From Bacteroidia bacterium (GTDB taxonomy: Bacteria > Bacteroidota > Bacteroidia > JADZBD01): 35,731 bases of DNA. Position numbers and translations under genes: made by a program. Of the stretch, positions 7,979 through 16,345 are shown piece by piece; position 1 is the stretch's first letter, and the number at the start of each line of letters is the position of its first letter. The notes under the pieces were generated by a model, which was not told the DNA's origin, searched no databases, and was given only the letters and a program-made list of their open reading frames with translations. The stretch lies in NCBI GenBank assembly GCA_020054095.1, contig JAGVMA010000003.1, forward strand, positions 1-35,731. Reading direction: 5' to 3'.

Positions 7979-8527
7979 CTAATTTTTAAATTTTAGCGCT
8001 TTTAGCTTTTCCCAACGCGGGTCTGTTTCCTTTTGGGCAGCTTTGGCTTTAAGTTCGTCTAATTTTTTTAATACCTCCGGATCACATCTCTGATTGCCAT
8101 CTTCATCATCGGGGTGCACCCTTCGTGCGGGTAAGCCCAATACAATGTATTCGTAAATAAAATGCGAAACATCTATTTGTGTTTCACCTATTGGCAATGC
8201 TATTACATCATCGTTTTCATCAGCTGCAGATGAGTTTAATTTTACAATTAACTCGTTATTGGTGTGCATTGGCACATCTATCACTTCGCCACACCTATCG
8301 CACGGCACATTAATAATGCCGTTAATATCAAACCCCAAAGCAAGCATGGTGCTTTGCTTTACCAACTCAATATTTACTTCAAATTTTCCGGATGTAATTT
8401 CATCGGTATTAAATGACTCAAAGAACTTTTGGTTAATGGTAAAATCAAAGAAATGTTTGCCCTGATTTAACCCTGCAAACGAAATTTTAAACTCATCGCC
8501 AAATGGGTTATCGTTTCGCTTTTTCAT
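7979..8527 (-). CDS. YceD/DUF177 family protein
   Basis: This 182-residue soluble protein belongs to the DUF177 (YceD, plant DUF177A) family, which is implicated in 23S rRNA accumulation and is nearly always next to rpmF. Its centre carries the CxxC pair (VPCDRCGEVIDVP, about residues 106-118) and the acidic segment IDVSHFIYEYIVLGLPARRVHP. The Lys-rich end DPRWEKLKALKFKN is typical. It is the first gene of the operon, with a strong promoter upstream (8573-8603) and a hairpin at the predicted mRNA 5' end. Its exact biochemical role is unknown. Confidence 0.92.
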   Translation of the reverse strand: MKKRNDNPFGDEFKISFAGLNQGKHFFDFTINQKFFESFNTDEITSGKFEVNIELVKQSTMLALGFDINGIINVPCDRCGEVIDVPMHTNNELIVKLNSSAADENDDVIALPIGETQIDVSHFIYEYIVLGLPARRVHPDDEDGNQRCDPEVLKKLDELKAKAAQKETDPRWEKLKALKFKN

Positions 8528-8543
8528 TTACAGAACCTTTTAA

Positions 8544-8567
8544 CTTTTTACCGGCTTTGGTAAAAAG
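8544..8567 (-). promoter_or_regulatory. 5'-leader hairpin of the yceD-rpmF-plsX-fabH mRNA
   Basis: A perfect 9-bp inverted repeat (CTTTTTACC at 8544-8552, GGTAAAAAG at 8559-8567) has a 6-base loop. It lies 17-40 bases before the yceD ATG. From the -7 box at 8573-8580, transcription should begin at about 8566, so the stem would form the very 5' end of the mRNA. A role in mRNA stability or in feedback control by L32 or YceD is speculation. Confidence 0.55.
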
Positions 8568-8572
8568 GACGG

Positions 8573-8603
8573 CAAAGGTAAAAAAATATGGATTACAGCC
8601 AAA
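8573..8603 (-). promoter_or_regulatory. Bacteroidota-type promoter for yceD operon
   Basis: On the minus strand, TTTG (8603-8600) and TACCTTTG (8580-8573) are separated by 19 bases. This is a full match to the Bacteroidota consensus (-33 TTTG, -7 TAnnTTTG). It lies about 46 bases before the yceD start. Confidence 0.7.
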
Positions 8604-8721
8604 TTAACCTGCTGTTACTACTTCATCAGCAAAAAAGAAGCACTTATAGCATATTTAATACGTGTTTGTCTATAAATATCATCGTTTAGTCTAAGGTGTG
8701 ATTTTTTGTTCCGGATGGGCA

Positions 8722-8752
8722 TTTGTGCTAATGCAAAATAGTTATACCTTGC
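8722..8752 (+). promoter_or_regulatory. Probable promoter for the lysyl oxidase gene
   Basis: TTTG at 8722-8725 is followed after 19 bases by TACCTTGC at 8745-8752, which matches the first four fixed positions of TAnnTTTG and misses the last two. The start codon is 24 bases further on. Confidence 0.5.
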
Positions 8753-8776
8753 TGCATCAAAAATCCTAATATACTC

Positions 8777-10843
8777 ATGAAAAAAATTTTACTCTCTGTT
8801 TTATTTTCTATTGTTGCACTAATTGCCGGAGCGCAGTGTACAACCACTAATGCTACAAGTTGCCAGTGCCAAGATAATCAGCAATCAAACTGCGATTTAT
8901 TACCGAATATTACTGTATCGTGGTATGGTATTTTAAACTATTTGGGCGGGCCAAATGAATACGAACAGGTTTGTAACCCACCATGCAATGGCAACGATGG
9001 TCGCTTGCGCATAACTGCATCTACTCCAAATATTGGCCATGGTCCGTTAACAGTTAGCGCAAGCACATTTTACGTGTGTGGAACCGATACAACAAATTTT
9101 AATCCGGGTCCTTGTCCTGATGGTTCATATCCTCGCCAATTAATTGAGCAACGCATCTATCATAAAAATGGCAGCGCCATGAGTTCTTATACTCGCTGGG
9201 CAGGTAGCATGACTTATCATCCCTCACATAGCCACAGTCACGTTGACGATTGGGGTGTTTTCACATTGCGTTACCAAACATCTGATCCCGATCCGCGCAA
9301 CTGGCCAATAGCAGCTACTGGTGCTAAACTAGGTTTTTGCTTAATGGATTATTACCAATGCGGTAATTCTAATGCTTTAAATCAGTGTAAAGATGTGAAC
9401 ACCACTTATAATTTCGGGAATACAATGATTAATAACAGCTTTCCAAATTTTGGATTAGGTGGTGGTAATTATAATTGTAACCCTTCTACACAGGGTATTT
9501 CATCAGGTTATACAGATGTGTATGACGAAACTTTGGATATGATGTGGATTAATTTACCTGCTGATTTGTGCAACGGCCAATACTGGATAGTGTGCGATGT
9601 TGATCCTAACAATAATTTCTTGGAAGAAGACGAAACTGATAATTATACTGCTGTGCCTTATACGCTAACGCAACAAAATCCTCCAAACACTAACCCCGCT
9701 TCATACATCACGCTAAACAAGCCATCGCCAAAAATATGTGTGGGCGAAAGCATTACGCTCAAAGGTAACGGTGCGATGTCGTATTTATGGAGCACGGGAG
9801 ATACTACGCAATCAATAACAGTAAACACTCCGGGGACTTATAGTGTAACCACGGTTACACATTGCGGAACTTCTACTGCAACTATGACCATTGCTCAATA
9901 CACAGCTACTCCTGCACCTGTTGCAACTGGCGATACAGTTTGTGTGGGTGGTTCGGCAACTTTAACTGCTACAGGCACAGGAACTTTAATTTGGGAAGAT
10001 GCTAACGGGAATTCATTAGATACGGGAAACACTTATATTACTTCTAACTTAAATATTACAGATACTTTTTATGTGCGCAACGAAGCTTATTTTATTGATA
10101 CGGCAAGTGTAGGCCCTGTAAACAATAAATATGGCGTGGGCGCAAATTCTACAAGTGCTAACCACCTTGCGTTTACAACCGAACAACCAATAAAAATAAT
10201 AAGTGTAAAGGTTTTGGCCGCTGCAAGCGGAACAAAAACTATTGAATTGCGCGATAGCTCTAATACGTTAATACAAACCATGACTGCTAACGTGGTAAGC
10301 GGATGGAACACTGTTACACTTAACTGGAATGTACCTGCTGGCATGTATTATCGCTTGGGCGGAACAAATGGCGGTGTGAATCTTTACAGAAATAACACTA
10401 ATGCTACTAATTTCCCTTACACCATTCCTGGCGTTATGAGCATTACTGGTTCTTCGGCCGGTGATGCGTATTATTATTATTTCTATGACTGGAAGGTGGA
10501 AGTACAAAACCGCGCCTGCTCAAGTGCGCCTGTTATGGCGATTGCAACTGTAGAAATTTGCACATCTGCTCCACAAGGGAAAGACCTTAGTAATTCTATT
10601 TCAGTTTATCCCAATCCATCAAATGGTTTATTTAGTTTAAATATGGCATTGCCCGGAATGGCTAATGCAGTTATTAATGTGGTTGATATGGTGGGCAAAA
10701 CAGTTTATACTCAAAAAGTAATTAGTGCAAATGGCAACTACCAGCAAACAATTGATTTAAGCGGCCTTGCAAAAGGATCGTATATCTTAAATGTAAATGT
10801 TGATGGACACAAGCCTGCTTACAAACGCATTACTATTCAGTAG
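8777..10843 (+). CDS. Secreted lysyl oxidase-like protein with T9SS sorting domain
   Basis: This 688-residue exported protein has a signal peptide (residues 1-19, cut after AGA) and a lysyl oxidase domain (about 40-298). The copper motif is intact as YHPSHSHSHVDDW, with His148, His151, His153 and His155, matching WHSCHQHYH of animal LOX. Both precursors of the lysine tyrosylquinone cofactor are present: Lys184 in GAKLGFCLMD (LOX KASFCLED) and Tyr249 in GYTDVYDETLDMMW (LOX GCYDTYGADIDCQW). The domain ends with the conserved GQYWIVCDVDPNNNFLEEDETDNY. Ig-like segments follow (about 310-376, with CVGESITLKGNGAMSYLWSTGD), then a further beta-rich region, and a T9SS type A tail from about 607 (ISVYPNPSNGLFSL). 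The predicted activity is oxidation of amine side chains, perhaps crosslinking surface or matrix proteins. The substrate is unknown. Confidence 0.85.
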   Translation: MKKILLSVLFSIVALIAGAQCTTTNATSCQCQDNQQSNCDLLPNITVSWYGILNYLGGPNEYEQVCNPPCNGNDGRLRITASTPNIGHGPLTVSASTFYVCGTDTTNFNPGPCPDGSYPRQLIEQRIYHKNGSAMSSYTRWAGSMTYHPSHSHSHVDDWGVFTLRYQTSDPDPRNWPIAATGAKLGFCLMDYYQCGNSNALNQCKDVNTTYNFGNTMINNSFPNFGLGGGNYNCNPSTQGISSGYTDVYDETLDMMWINLPADLCNGQYWIVCDVDPNNNFLEEDETDNYTAVPYTLTQQNPPNTNPASYITLNKPSPKICVGESITLKGNGAMSYLWSTGDTTQSITVNTPGTYSVTTVTHCGTSTATMTIAQYTATPAPVATGDTVCVGGSATLTATGTGTLIWEDANGNSLDTGNTYITSNLNITDTFYVRNEAYFIDTASVGPVNNKYGVGANSTSANHLAFTTEQPIKIISVKVLAAASGTKTIELRDSSNTLIQTMTANVVSGWNTVTLNWNVPAGMYYRLGGTNGGVNLYRNNTNATNFPYTIPGVMSITGSSAGDAYYYYFYDWKVEVQNRACSSAPVMAIATVEICTSAPQGKDLSNSISVYPNPSNGLFSLNMALPGMANAVINVVDMVGKTVYTQKVISANGNYQQTIDLSGLAKGSYILNVNVDGHKPAYKRITIQ

Positions 10844-10851
10844 TAAATAAA

Positions 10852-12096
10852 ATGCGTTTTAAAAGATTGGTTCTAACAGTGGCAGTATTTTTTACTGCCA
10901 CTGTTTTTTTTTATGCACGTGCACAAAGTGCGTTTACAATTTTTAATTCGCAAAATTCGCAACTGCCAATTAATACCGTTAGGGCAATTGCAATAGATAG
11001 CTTAAATAGAAAATGGGTGGGCACCGATTACGGTCTTGCTGTTTTTGATGAAACCAATTGGACTATTTATCAAACATCTAACTCCGGCTTGCCCGATAAT
11101 GCAATCCGTTCAATCGCATTTGATAATAACGGGGCAGCATGGATAGGAACCATTAATGGTGGTGTGGCAAAATTTGATGGTACCAACTGGACTGTTTACG
11201 ATCAATTTAACTCCCCCTTGCCATCGCAGCAAATAAACGCTGTAGCTTTTGATAGCAGTAATAACAAGTGGATTGGCACCACGAGCGGGCTTGTAAAATT
11301 TGATGATACAAATTGGACTGTGTGGGATAACACCAACTCGGCATTAGTATCTAACAATATACAAACCATTGCCATAGGGCGCAACCAATTAAAATACTTG
11401 GGCTGCATAAATGGCGGAATGGCTTACTTTAATGATACCGTTTTCACCGTATACTCTGCTTGGAATTCGCAAATACCCGACAACACTGTTATACATATTG
11501 CACTTGACAGTAACGATAGCCGATGGGTTGCAATGCCAACAGGCGGATTATGCACCCACTTTGGCGGAAGCGCCTGGAGTTACTATTCCACTTTTAACAG
11601 CACTATACAAAGCGATGCGCTCGATGGCGTTTTTGTAGATAAACAGCAAAATAAATACATCGCATCTATGCAAAAAGGCTTAATTATTTTTAAGAACAAT
11701 AATTTTGTTTTTTACGATAGTACTAATAGCGATATGCCCGATACTTGGGTTTATTGTGTTATAAAGGATACCAATAATATTATTTGGCTTGGCACTTACG
11801 ATGGCGGGTTGATAAAGGTGAGCGAAAGTGTTTTAAATAGTATAGGCAATACACAAGGCGACTTTTTTATTGATGTTTTTCCTAATCCGGCTACAACATC
11901 TATTACAATTTTAATTTCTGATATGAATGAAGAAAAAAAACTGGCGCTTTTTGATTGCAGTGGCCGTAAAATAACTGAAACCTATTTTACCGACTCGAAT
12001 TATAAATTACCATTGGATGTAGATGTCGGAATTTATTTTATTACAATTACATCTGGCAGTAGAGCCTACAGCCGAAAAATAACTGTGGTTAAATAG
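10852..12096 (+). CDS. Secreted Reg_prop beta-propeller protein with T9SS tail
   Basis: This 414-residue protein has a signal peptide (MRFKRLVLTVAVFFTATVFF, cut near ARAQS). A beta-propeller is built from about seven or eight repeats of roughly 45 residues with the Reg_prop pattern (AIDSLNRKWVGTDYGLAVFD, AFDNNGAAWIGTINGGVAKF, AFDSSNNKWIGTTSGLVKFD, and so on), each followed by 'NWT.Y...NS.LP'. A T9SS sorting domain begins at about 335 (DVFPNPATTSITILI). Reg_prop repeats are known as sensor domains of hybrid two-component systems, but here no kinase is attached, so the protein is probably a surface binding module. It starts 8 bases after the lysyl oxidase stop. An intrinsic-terminator-like hairpin lies inside the codons of its signal peptide. 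Confidence 0.87.
   Translation: MRFKRLVLTVAVFFTATVFFYARAQSAFTIFNSQNSQLPINTVRAIAIDSLNRKWVGTDYGLAVFDETNWTIYQTSNSGLPDNAIRSIAFDNNGAAWIGTINGGVAKFDGTNWTVYDQFNSPLPSQQINAVAFDSSNNKWIGTTSGLVKFDDTNWTVWDNTNSALVSNNIQTIAIGRNQLKYLGCINGGMAYFNDTVFTVYSAWNSQIPDNTVIHIALDSNDSRWVAMPTGGLCTHFGGSAWSYYSTFNSTIQSDALDGVFVDKQQNKYIASMQKGLIIFKNNNFVFYDSTNSDMPDTWVYCVIKDTNNIIWLGTYDGGLIKVSESVLNSIGNTQGDFFIDVFPNPATTSITILISDMNEEKKLALFDCSGRKITETYFTDSNYKLPLDVDVGIYFITITSGSRAYSRKITVVK
10875..10912 (+). terminator. Intrinsic terminator inside the signal-peptide codons
   Basis: A perfect 13-bp stem (10875-10887 with 10893-10905, core AACAGTGGCAGTA) and a 5-T loop are followed by a run of nine Ts (10904-10912). It sits 31 bases after the lysyl oxidase stop, where a terminator is expected, yet inside codons 8-21 of the next gene. 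The reading frame through it encodes the hydrophobic part of the signal peptide. Confidence 0.8.
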
Positions 12097-13025
12097 CTAT
12101 CGCCTAAAAAATTCTGCTTCCGAAATTTCTTTTTCTTTTTCACCCAATACTTTGTTCAAGTCAATTTCGTAGTTAGTGTAAACTTTGTTGTCGCCTTTAT
12201 CAAATTGTTTTGTTACAAATAGTCCCTGCTTTTTGTTGGTTGAATAAAAGCCAACATTATTCAGAAACGCGCCTTTTATTGTGCGGTTATTTATTAATTT
12301 CTTAGGGCTCCATTTTTTTCCGAAATAAGCCCTCAAATAAAATTCTCCGTTAGGCACACCCCTAAAATTGTACGATGAATTTGCACTCACATATTCATTT
12401 CGCATCACAATATCGCTGTCGGTTTTTTGAACCAAGCACACAATTACTTCGCACGGATTATTGTTGTTAACCGTTATTGTGCTTTTGCTGTAATCTTCGG
12501 CATAGCCATCGCCAAAATAACTGTCGTAAGGCGAATCGGCATCTTTTAAAGCAGTGTCTATCGGAATAATAATATTGCTTGGCAAGTTTCTCGTTTTGCC
12601 AAGCGAATCTGACTTGCGCATCATTTCTTCCGCCATTTTAGTTTCATCGTCCTTGGGGTTAATGATGAGCATGATTATGATTAAAGATATAAATGCTACA
12701 GGCAGTATAACTATCCATTTATTCGTTTTTTGATTTACTCTTTGCTTGCGCTTATAATTAGGTTTATTAAAATTTGGTTTGGCGGTTTGCTTAGTTCCTT
12801 GCGATGAGGAATAAAAAAACTTAAGGTCGTATTTTTTCGCGCCTCATTATCCGAAAGTGTATTGTACGCTTCCGACACCTGCTTGAAGTACTCCTCGTTG
12901 CTTTTGTTATTCGGGTTTTTATCCGGATGATGGCGCTTTGCAATACGGTGATATGCCCTTTTTATTTCATCAGGCGTAGCACCGTATTTTATGCCTAATA
13001 TTTTATAATAATCCGATATAGCCAT
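12097..13025 (-). CDS. J-domain (DnaJ-like) membrane protein, split by a -1 frameshift
   Basis: The gene begins at ATG 13025 with a J domain (SDYYKILGIKYGATPDEIKRAYHRIA; HPD motif at residues 33-35; SEAYNTLSDNEARK). The frame then runs into nonsense and stops at 12737-12735. Reading one base back at the A6 run (minus strand, 12837-12832) gives the expected J-domain end KKYDLKFF. It continues through a basic linker and one membrane helix (WIVILPVAFISLIIIMLIIN) to a roughly 175-residue C-terminal domain ending at 12097. The restored protein has about 309 residues and matches a family of single-pass J proteins in this phylum, whose partner would be DnaK. Slippage at A AAA AAT, a real mutation or a sequencing error could each explain the break. 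Its start lies 12 bases after a terminator. Confidence 0.75.
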
Positions 13026-13036
13026 TTCTTTAAATT

Positions 13037-13062
13037 AAAAACCCCGAGATGAACTCGGGGTT
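13037..13062 (-). terminator. Intrinsic terminator of the peptide-binding protein gene
   Basis: A perfect 9-bp stem (13040-13048 with 13054-13062, AACCCCGAG/CTCGGGGTT) has a 5-base loop. On the minus strand it is followed by a short T run (13041-13037). It ends the oligopeptide-binding protein gene and lies just 12 bases before the J-domain start codon. Confidence 0.85.
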
Positions 13063-13084
13063 AGTTAAACGTAAATTTTAAAAA

Positions 13085-14842
13085 TTAGTTATGGCTTTCT
13101 TCTTTTTTATCTTCGCTTTTTACTTCTTCTTTTTTCAAGTAAACTTCGGTATAGCTGTTATAGTTAAGTGCATTAAAATAAAAATTCTTTAAATAGCCGT
13201 GGGCTAATTTCATATTCTCGGTGTACCACAATACCATTATAGGTGCATCGTTAATCATAATTTGTTCGGCCATTAAAAATGCAGCGTAGCTTTCGTCTTT
13301 GGTTTTAGCGGTGCGTCCCAATTCAAAATATTTGTCGTACTCGGCATTTTTATAGCGAGGTATGTTATAAACCGATGGTTGAGATAAGCTATCGGGTACG
13401 TTTTTGCCATAAAGTATGAAAAGAAAGTTTTCAGGACTAGGAAAATCTGCAGTCCAGCCGGCACGATACATATTAGCGCTGCGCGCATGTTGTGCATCAT
13501 CTAATTTTTGTGCAAAAGGTACAATATCAAAATCAACTGTTACATTCAACACTTCCATTAATTGTTTTTTAATTTCCTCCACCACTTTTGAGTTTTTATT
13601 TCCGCCACTGTTCAGCATAATTTTTACTACCGGAAATCCTTTCCCATCGGGGTAGCCGGCTTCTTTTAGTAATTGTTTTGCTGAATCGGGGTTAAATTTA
13701 TAGCCACGCAGTTTAGTTACATCATAACCCGATAAGCTTTGCGAACAGATTCCATAATTACCCGGACTAAAAGCTTCGCCACGCAACACATTCTCAACTA
13801 TTGTTTCTTTATTTATTGCAAAGTTGAACGCTCGCCTAACTTTAGGATTATTAAACGGGGGCATAGTGGTATTAAATTCGTAATACTGGGTGCCTAATTC
13901 TGCAGTTCTGTCAATAATAAATTTAGGTGGCTTGTTTTGGAAATCTTCTATTTGTTGCGATACTATTTCTTTTACAGATTCAGATGGCAAGCCAAATACT
14001 ACATCTAAATCTCCGTTTTTAAATGCATCTAATTCGCGTGACTTAGATGGTATAAATGTTACTATAACGCTGTCAATAAACGGCAGTTTATTGCCGAGTG
14101 AATCTACACCGTGATAGTTTTTATTTTTTACTAATATTACTTTATCTCCTTTAGGGTCGGCATTAGCAGCCACAAACGGACCCGTGCCAAACTTTAAAAG
14201 GTTCCCATATTTTTCGTAACCCTCTTTGGCAATTATAAATGCCGATGGGCTTGCTAAAACATAAAGGAAAGAAGAACTTGGTTGAGTTAAAGTAATTTCT
14301 ACGGTGTGGTCGTCAACAATTTTTAACCCCTCTAAGCCAGAATTGGGTTTGCCATTTGCACTGTTAGTATAGTATTCATTTGCTCCTTTTACCCTGTCTT
14401 TAAACGAGCCGTTAAAAGTGGTATTGTATTTCGATTGTGTACAAAGCAATTCAAATGAAAATTTAACATCATTTGCGGTCAACTCTCTTCCCTTGCCTTC
14501 CGGAAAACAAGCGTCATCGTGGAATTTTACTCCGCTTTTAAGTTTAAATGTATAAACTGTACCTGTTGCGTCCACCGTCCACGATTCAGCTATACAAGGC
14601 ACTACCTCGGTTATATTTTTGGGATTGAATTTTACCAATCCCTCAAATACCTGAAATGCGATGTTTGAAGATATAATATCGTTGATATTATGCGGAAATA
14701 GTGTACGAAATTTTTCTGTTTCGTTTACATTAATAATGCCTCCATAAATGCGCCCGCCATTGCCTTCATTGGGATTACCACCTAAACCCGAGCAAGCAGC
14801 TAAGCCAACAGCAATAGAAAAATAAAATAGTACTTTTTTCAT
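13085..14842 (-). CDS. Oligopeptide ABC transporter substrate-binding lipoprotein (family 5)
   Basis: This 585-residue periplasmic lipoprotein of the DppA/OppA (SBP_bac_5) family captures peptides or similar solutes. ATG 14842 gives a lipoprotein signal MKKVLFYFSIAVGLAAC with the modified Cys at residue 17; the more upstream TTG would put charged and polar residues ahead of it for no gain. Family signatures are AESWTVDATGTVYTFKLKSG, NDVKFSFELL, FGTGPFVA, NNPKVRRAFNFAINKE near residue 330, and GYPDGKGFPVVKI. No permease or ATPase genes lie beside it, so it must work with a transporter encoded elsewhere. A promoter-like pair is found at 14889-14923, and a clean terminator follows. Confidence 0.92.
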   Translation of the reverse strand: MKKVLFYFSIAVGLAACSGLGGNPNEGNGGRIYGGIINVNETEKFRTLFPHNINDIISSNIAFQVFEGLVKFNPKNITEVVPCIAESWTVDATGTVYTFKLKSGVKFHDDACFPEGKGRELTANDVKFSFELLCTQSKYNTTFNGSFKDRVKGANEYYTNSANGKPNSGLEGLKIVDDHTVEITLTQPSSSFLYVLASPSAFIIAKEGYEKYGNLLKFGTGPFVAANADPKGDKVILVKNKNYHGVDSLGNKLPFIDSVIVTFIPSKSRELDAFKNGDLDVVFGLPSESVKEIVSQQIEDFQNKPPKFIIDRTAELGTQYYEFNTTMPPFNNPKVRRAFNFAINKETIVENVLRGEAFSPGNYGICSQSLSGYDVTKLRGYKFNPDSAKQLLKEAGYPDGKGFPVVKIMLNSGGNKNSKVVEEIKKQLMEVLNVTVDFDIVPFAQKLDDAQHARSANMYRAGWTADFPSPENFLFILYGKNVPDSLSQPSVYNIPRYKNAEYDKYFELGRTAKTKDESYAAFLMAEQIMINDAPIMVLWYTENMKLAHGYLKNFYFNALNYNSYTEVYLKKEEVKSEDKKEESHN

Positions 14843-14888
14843 AATATTGATTATCAATTAATTATACCGAATTATAGTATATAACTTG

Positions 14889-14923
14889 CAAATGTATAAA
14901 TATCTGCCCAATCTATAAACAAA
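14889..14923 (-). promoter_or_regulatory. Promoter for the peptide-binding protein gene
   Basis: On the minus strand, TTTG (14923-14920) and TACATTTG (14896-14889), a full -7 match, are 23 bases apart. That spacing is at the long end of the accepted range. The ATG follows 47 bases later. Confidence 0.55.
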
Positions 14924-15002
14924 AAGAATAAAAAAGCGATATTTTTAACTGTTTATCGAAAGAATATGTATTTTTGACGTCATAAAAAAAACATTTATTT
15001 TC

Positions 15003-15033
15003 TTTGTTAAACCAAAATAACATTATAATATTG
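15003..15033 (+). promoter_or_regulatory. Promoter for the secreted protein at 15057
   Basis: TTTG (15003-15006), a 19-base spacer and TAATATTG (15026-15033) match the Bacteroidota promoter with one mismatch in the -7 box. A second -7-like TATTTTTG lies at 14969-14976 without a partner. Confidence 0.6.
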
Positions 15034-15056
15034 CACACGAATTTCAAAAGAAAGAA

Positions 15057-15872
15057 GTGAAAGTATTAAGTTTTATGCGACACAAAAAATTAACAGCAGT
15101 AATTACATCAGGGATCATTTCTTTTTCTGCCTTTGCCGGTAACATTATATTGGAAGGTAACTATCAAGGAAAAAATTTATATGTGCAAAATCCTTTTGCC
15201 GGTTCAGGTGTTGGTTTCTGTGCTATAAAAGTAGAAGTAAATGGTCAAGTTACTACAGATGAGATTAACTCCAGCGCATTTGAAATTGACTTTACTAACT
15301 TACAATTAAAAATTGGCGATAAAGTTTCAGTAAAAATTGAACACAAAGACGATTGCAAGCCAAAAGTATTAAATCCTGAAGTATTAAAACCTAAAAGCAC
15401 GTATGAAGTTACTTCAATGAGTGCATCGCCTGATGGAACTGTAAAATGGACTACAACTGGTGAGCAAGGTAAACTTCCATTCATAATAGAGCAATTCCGT
15501 TGGAACAAATGGGTAAAAGTTGGCGAAGTAGATGGAAACGGTACTCCGGGCGCTAATAACTATTCATTTAAGGTTCCTACTCACTTTGGCGAAAACCAAG
15601 TTAGACTTAAACAAGTTGACTACACAAGCCAACCGCGCTACTCTAAACCTACAAAATTTCAAGCGAGTTCAAGCGAAGTTACTTGCCCTACTTTGAAAGT
15701 GAACAAACAATTAGATTTTGTGGGTGGTGAAACCATGTATGAGATCTACGATAAATTTGGAAACATAGTTAAGAAAGGATTTGGAGCTAACGTAGATGTT
15801 ACAAATCTTGCGGTTGATGTTTATTATCTGAATTATGATAATAAAACTACTGAGTTTATGAGAAAAAAATAA
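15057..15872 (+). CDS. Secreted protein of unknown function
   Basis: I do not recognise the family. The product has a signal peptide ending near SAFAGN and about 240 exported residues rich in beta-strand patterns (NIILEGNYQGKNLYVQNPFA, KIGDKVSVKIEHKDDC, TYEVTSMSASPDGTVKWTTT). The start may be GTG 15057 (271 residues) or ATG 15075 (265 residues); the second gives the more usual signal peptide (MRHKKLTAVITSG). The C-terminus (YEIYDKFGNIVKKGFGANVDVTNLAVDVYYLNYDNKTTEFMRKK) has the 'D..G....G.....V..L....Y.L' rhythm of a T9SS tail, though it is divergent. It has its own promoter and terminator, so it is a single-gene unit. Confidence 0.8.
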   Translation: MKVLSFMRHKKLTAVITSGIISFSAFAGNIILEGNYQGKNLYVQNPFAGSGVGFCAIKVEVNGQVTTDEINSSAFEIDFTNLQLKIGDKVSVKIEHKDDCKPKVLNPEVLKPKSTYEVTSMSASPDGTVKWTTTGEQGKLPFIIEQFRWNKWVKVGEVDGNGTPGANNYSFKVPTHFGENQVRLKQVDYTSQPRYSKPTKFQASSSEVTCPTLKVNKQLDFVGGETMYEIYDKFGNIVKKGFGANVDVTNLAVDVYYLNYDNKTTEFMRKK

Positions 15873-15892
15873 CAACTAAAAATTATACTTTA

Positions 15893-15928
15893 AAATCCCG
15901 ACCCTTATAAGTCGGGATTTGTTTTTTT
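15893..15928 (+). terminator. Intrinsic terminator after the secreted protein gene
   Basis: A 10-bp perfect stem (15893-15902 with 15911-15920, AAATCCCGAC/GTCGGGATTT) has an 8-base loop and is followed by seven Ts (15922-15928). The next gene, on the same strand, begins only 15 bases later. Confidence 0.9.
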
Positions 15929-15943
15929 AAAGCAATTTAAACC

Positions 15944-16345
15944 ATGAATAAAATTGAACACATCGGCATAGCAGTTAAAAACATTGCAGAATCAAATGCG
16001 TTATTTGCTAAGCTACTTGGTAAGCCATATTATAAATCCGAAAGGGTAGAGAGCGAAGGAGTGAACACGTCTTTTTTTATGGTGGGTAACAATAAGGTAG
16101 AATTATTAGAAGCCACAACAGCCAATAGCCCGATAGCAAAATTTATAGAAAAAAAAGGAGAGGGAATACATCATATTGCATTTGATGTGGATGATATAGT
16201 TGCCGAAATGGCTCGCTTAAAAAATGAAGGATTTACGTTGCTGAACGAAAGACCAAAAAAAGGCGCTGACAATAAATTAGTTTGTTTCTTGCACCCTAAA
16301 GGCACCAAGGGGGTGCTCATTGAACTTTGCCAAGAAATCAAATAA
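15944..16345 (+). CDS. mce: Methylmalonyl-CoA epimerase
   Basis: This enzyme interconverts the (R) and (S) forms of methylmalonyl-CoA in the route between propionyl-CoA and succinyl-CoA. The 133 residues form two glyoxalase/VOC half-domains. Metal-site residues are visible as His6 in IEHIGIAV, Glu53 in KVELLEA, His76/77 in GIHHIAFDV and Glu127 in GVLIELCQ. KGADNKLVCFLHPKGTKGVLIE is strongly diagnostic. The mutase genes are not nearby. The start lies 15 bases after the T run of a terminator, leaving no room for a promoter in between. It overlaps the HAD gene tail to tail by 8 bases. Confidence 0.93.
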   Translation: MNKIEHIGIAVKNIAESNALFAKLLGKPYYKSERVESEGVNTSFFMVGNNKVELLEATTANSPIAKFIEKKGEGIHHIAFDVDDIVAEMARLKNEGFTLLNERPKKGADNKLVCFLHPKGTKGVLIELCQEIK

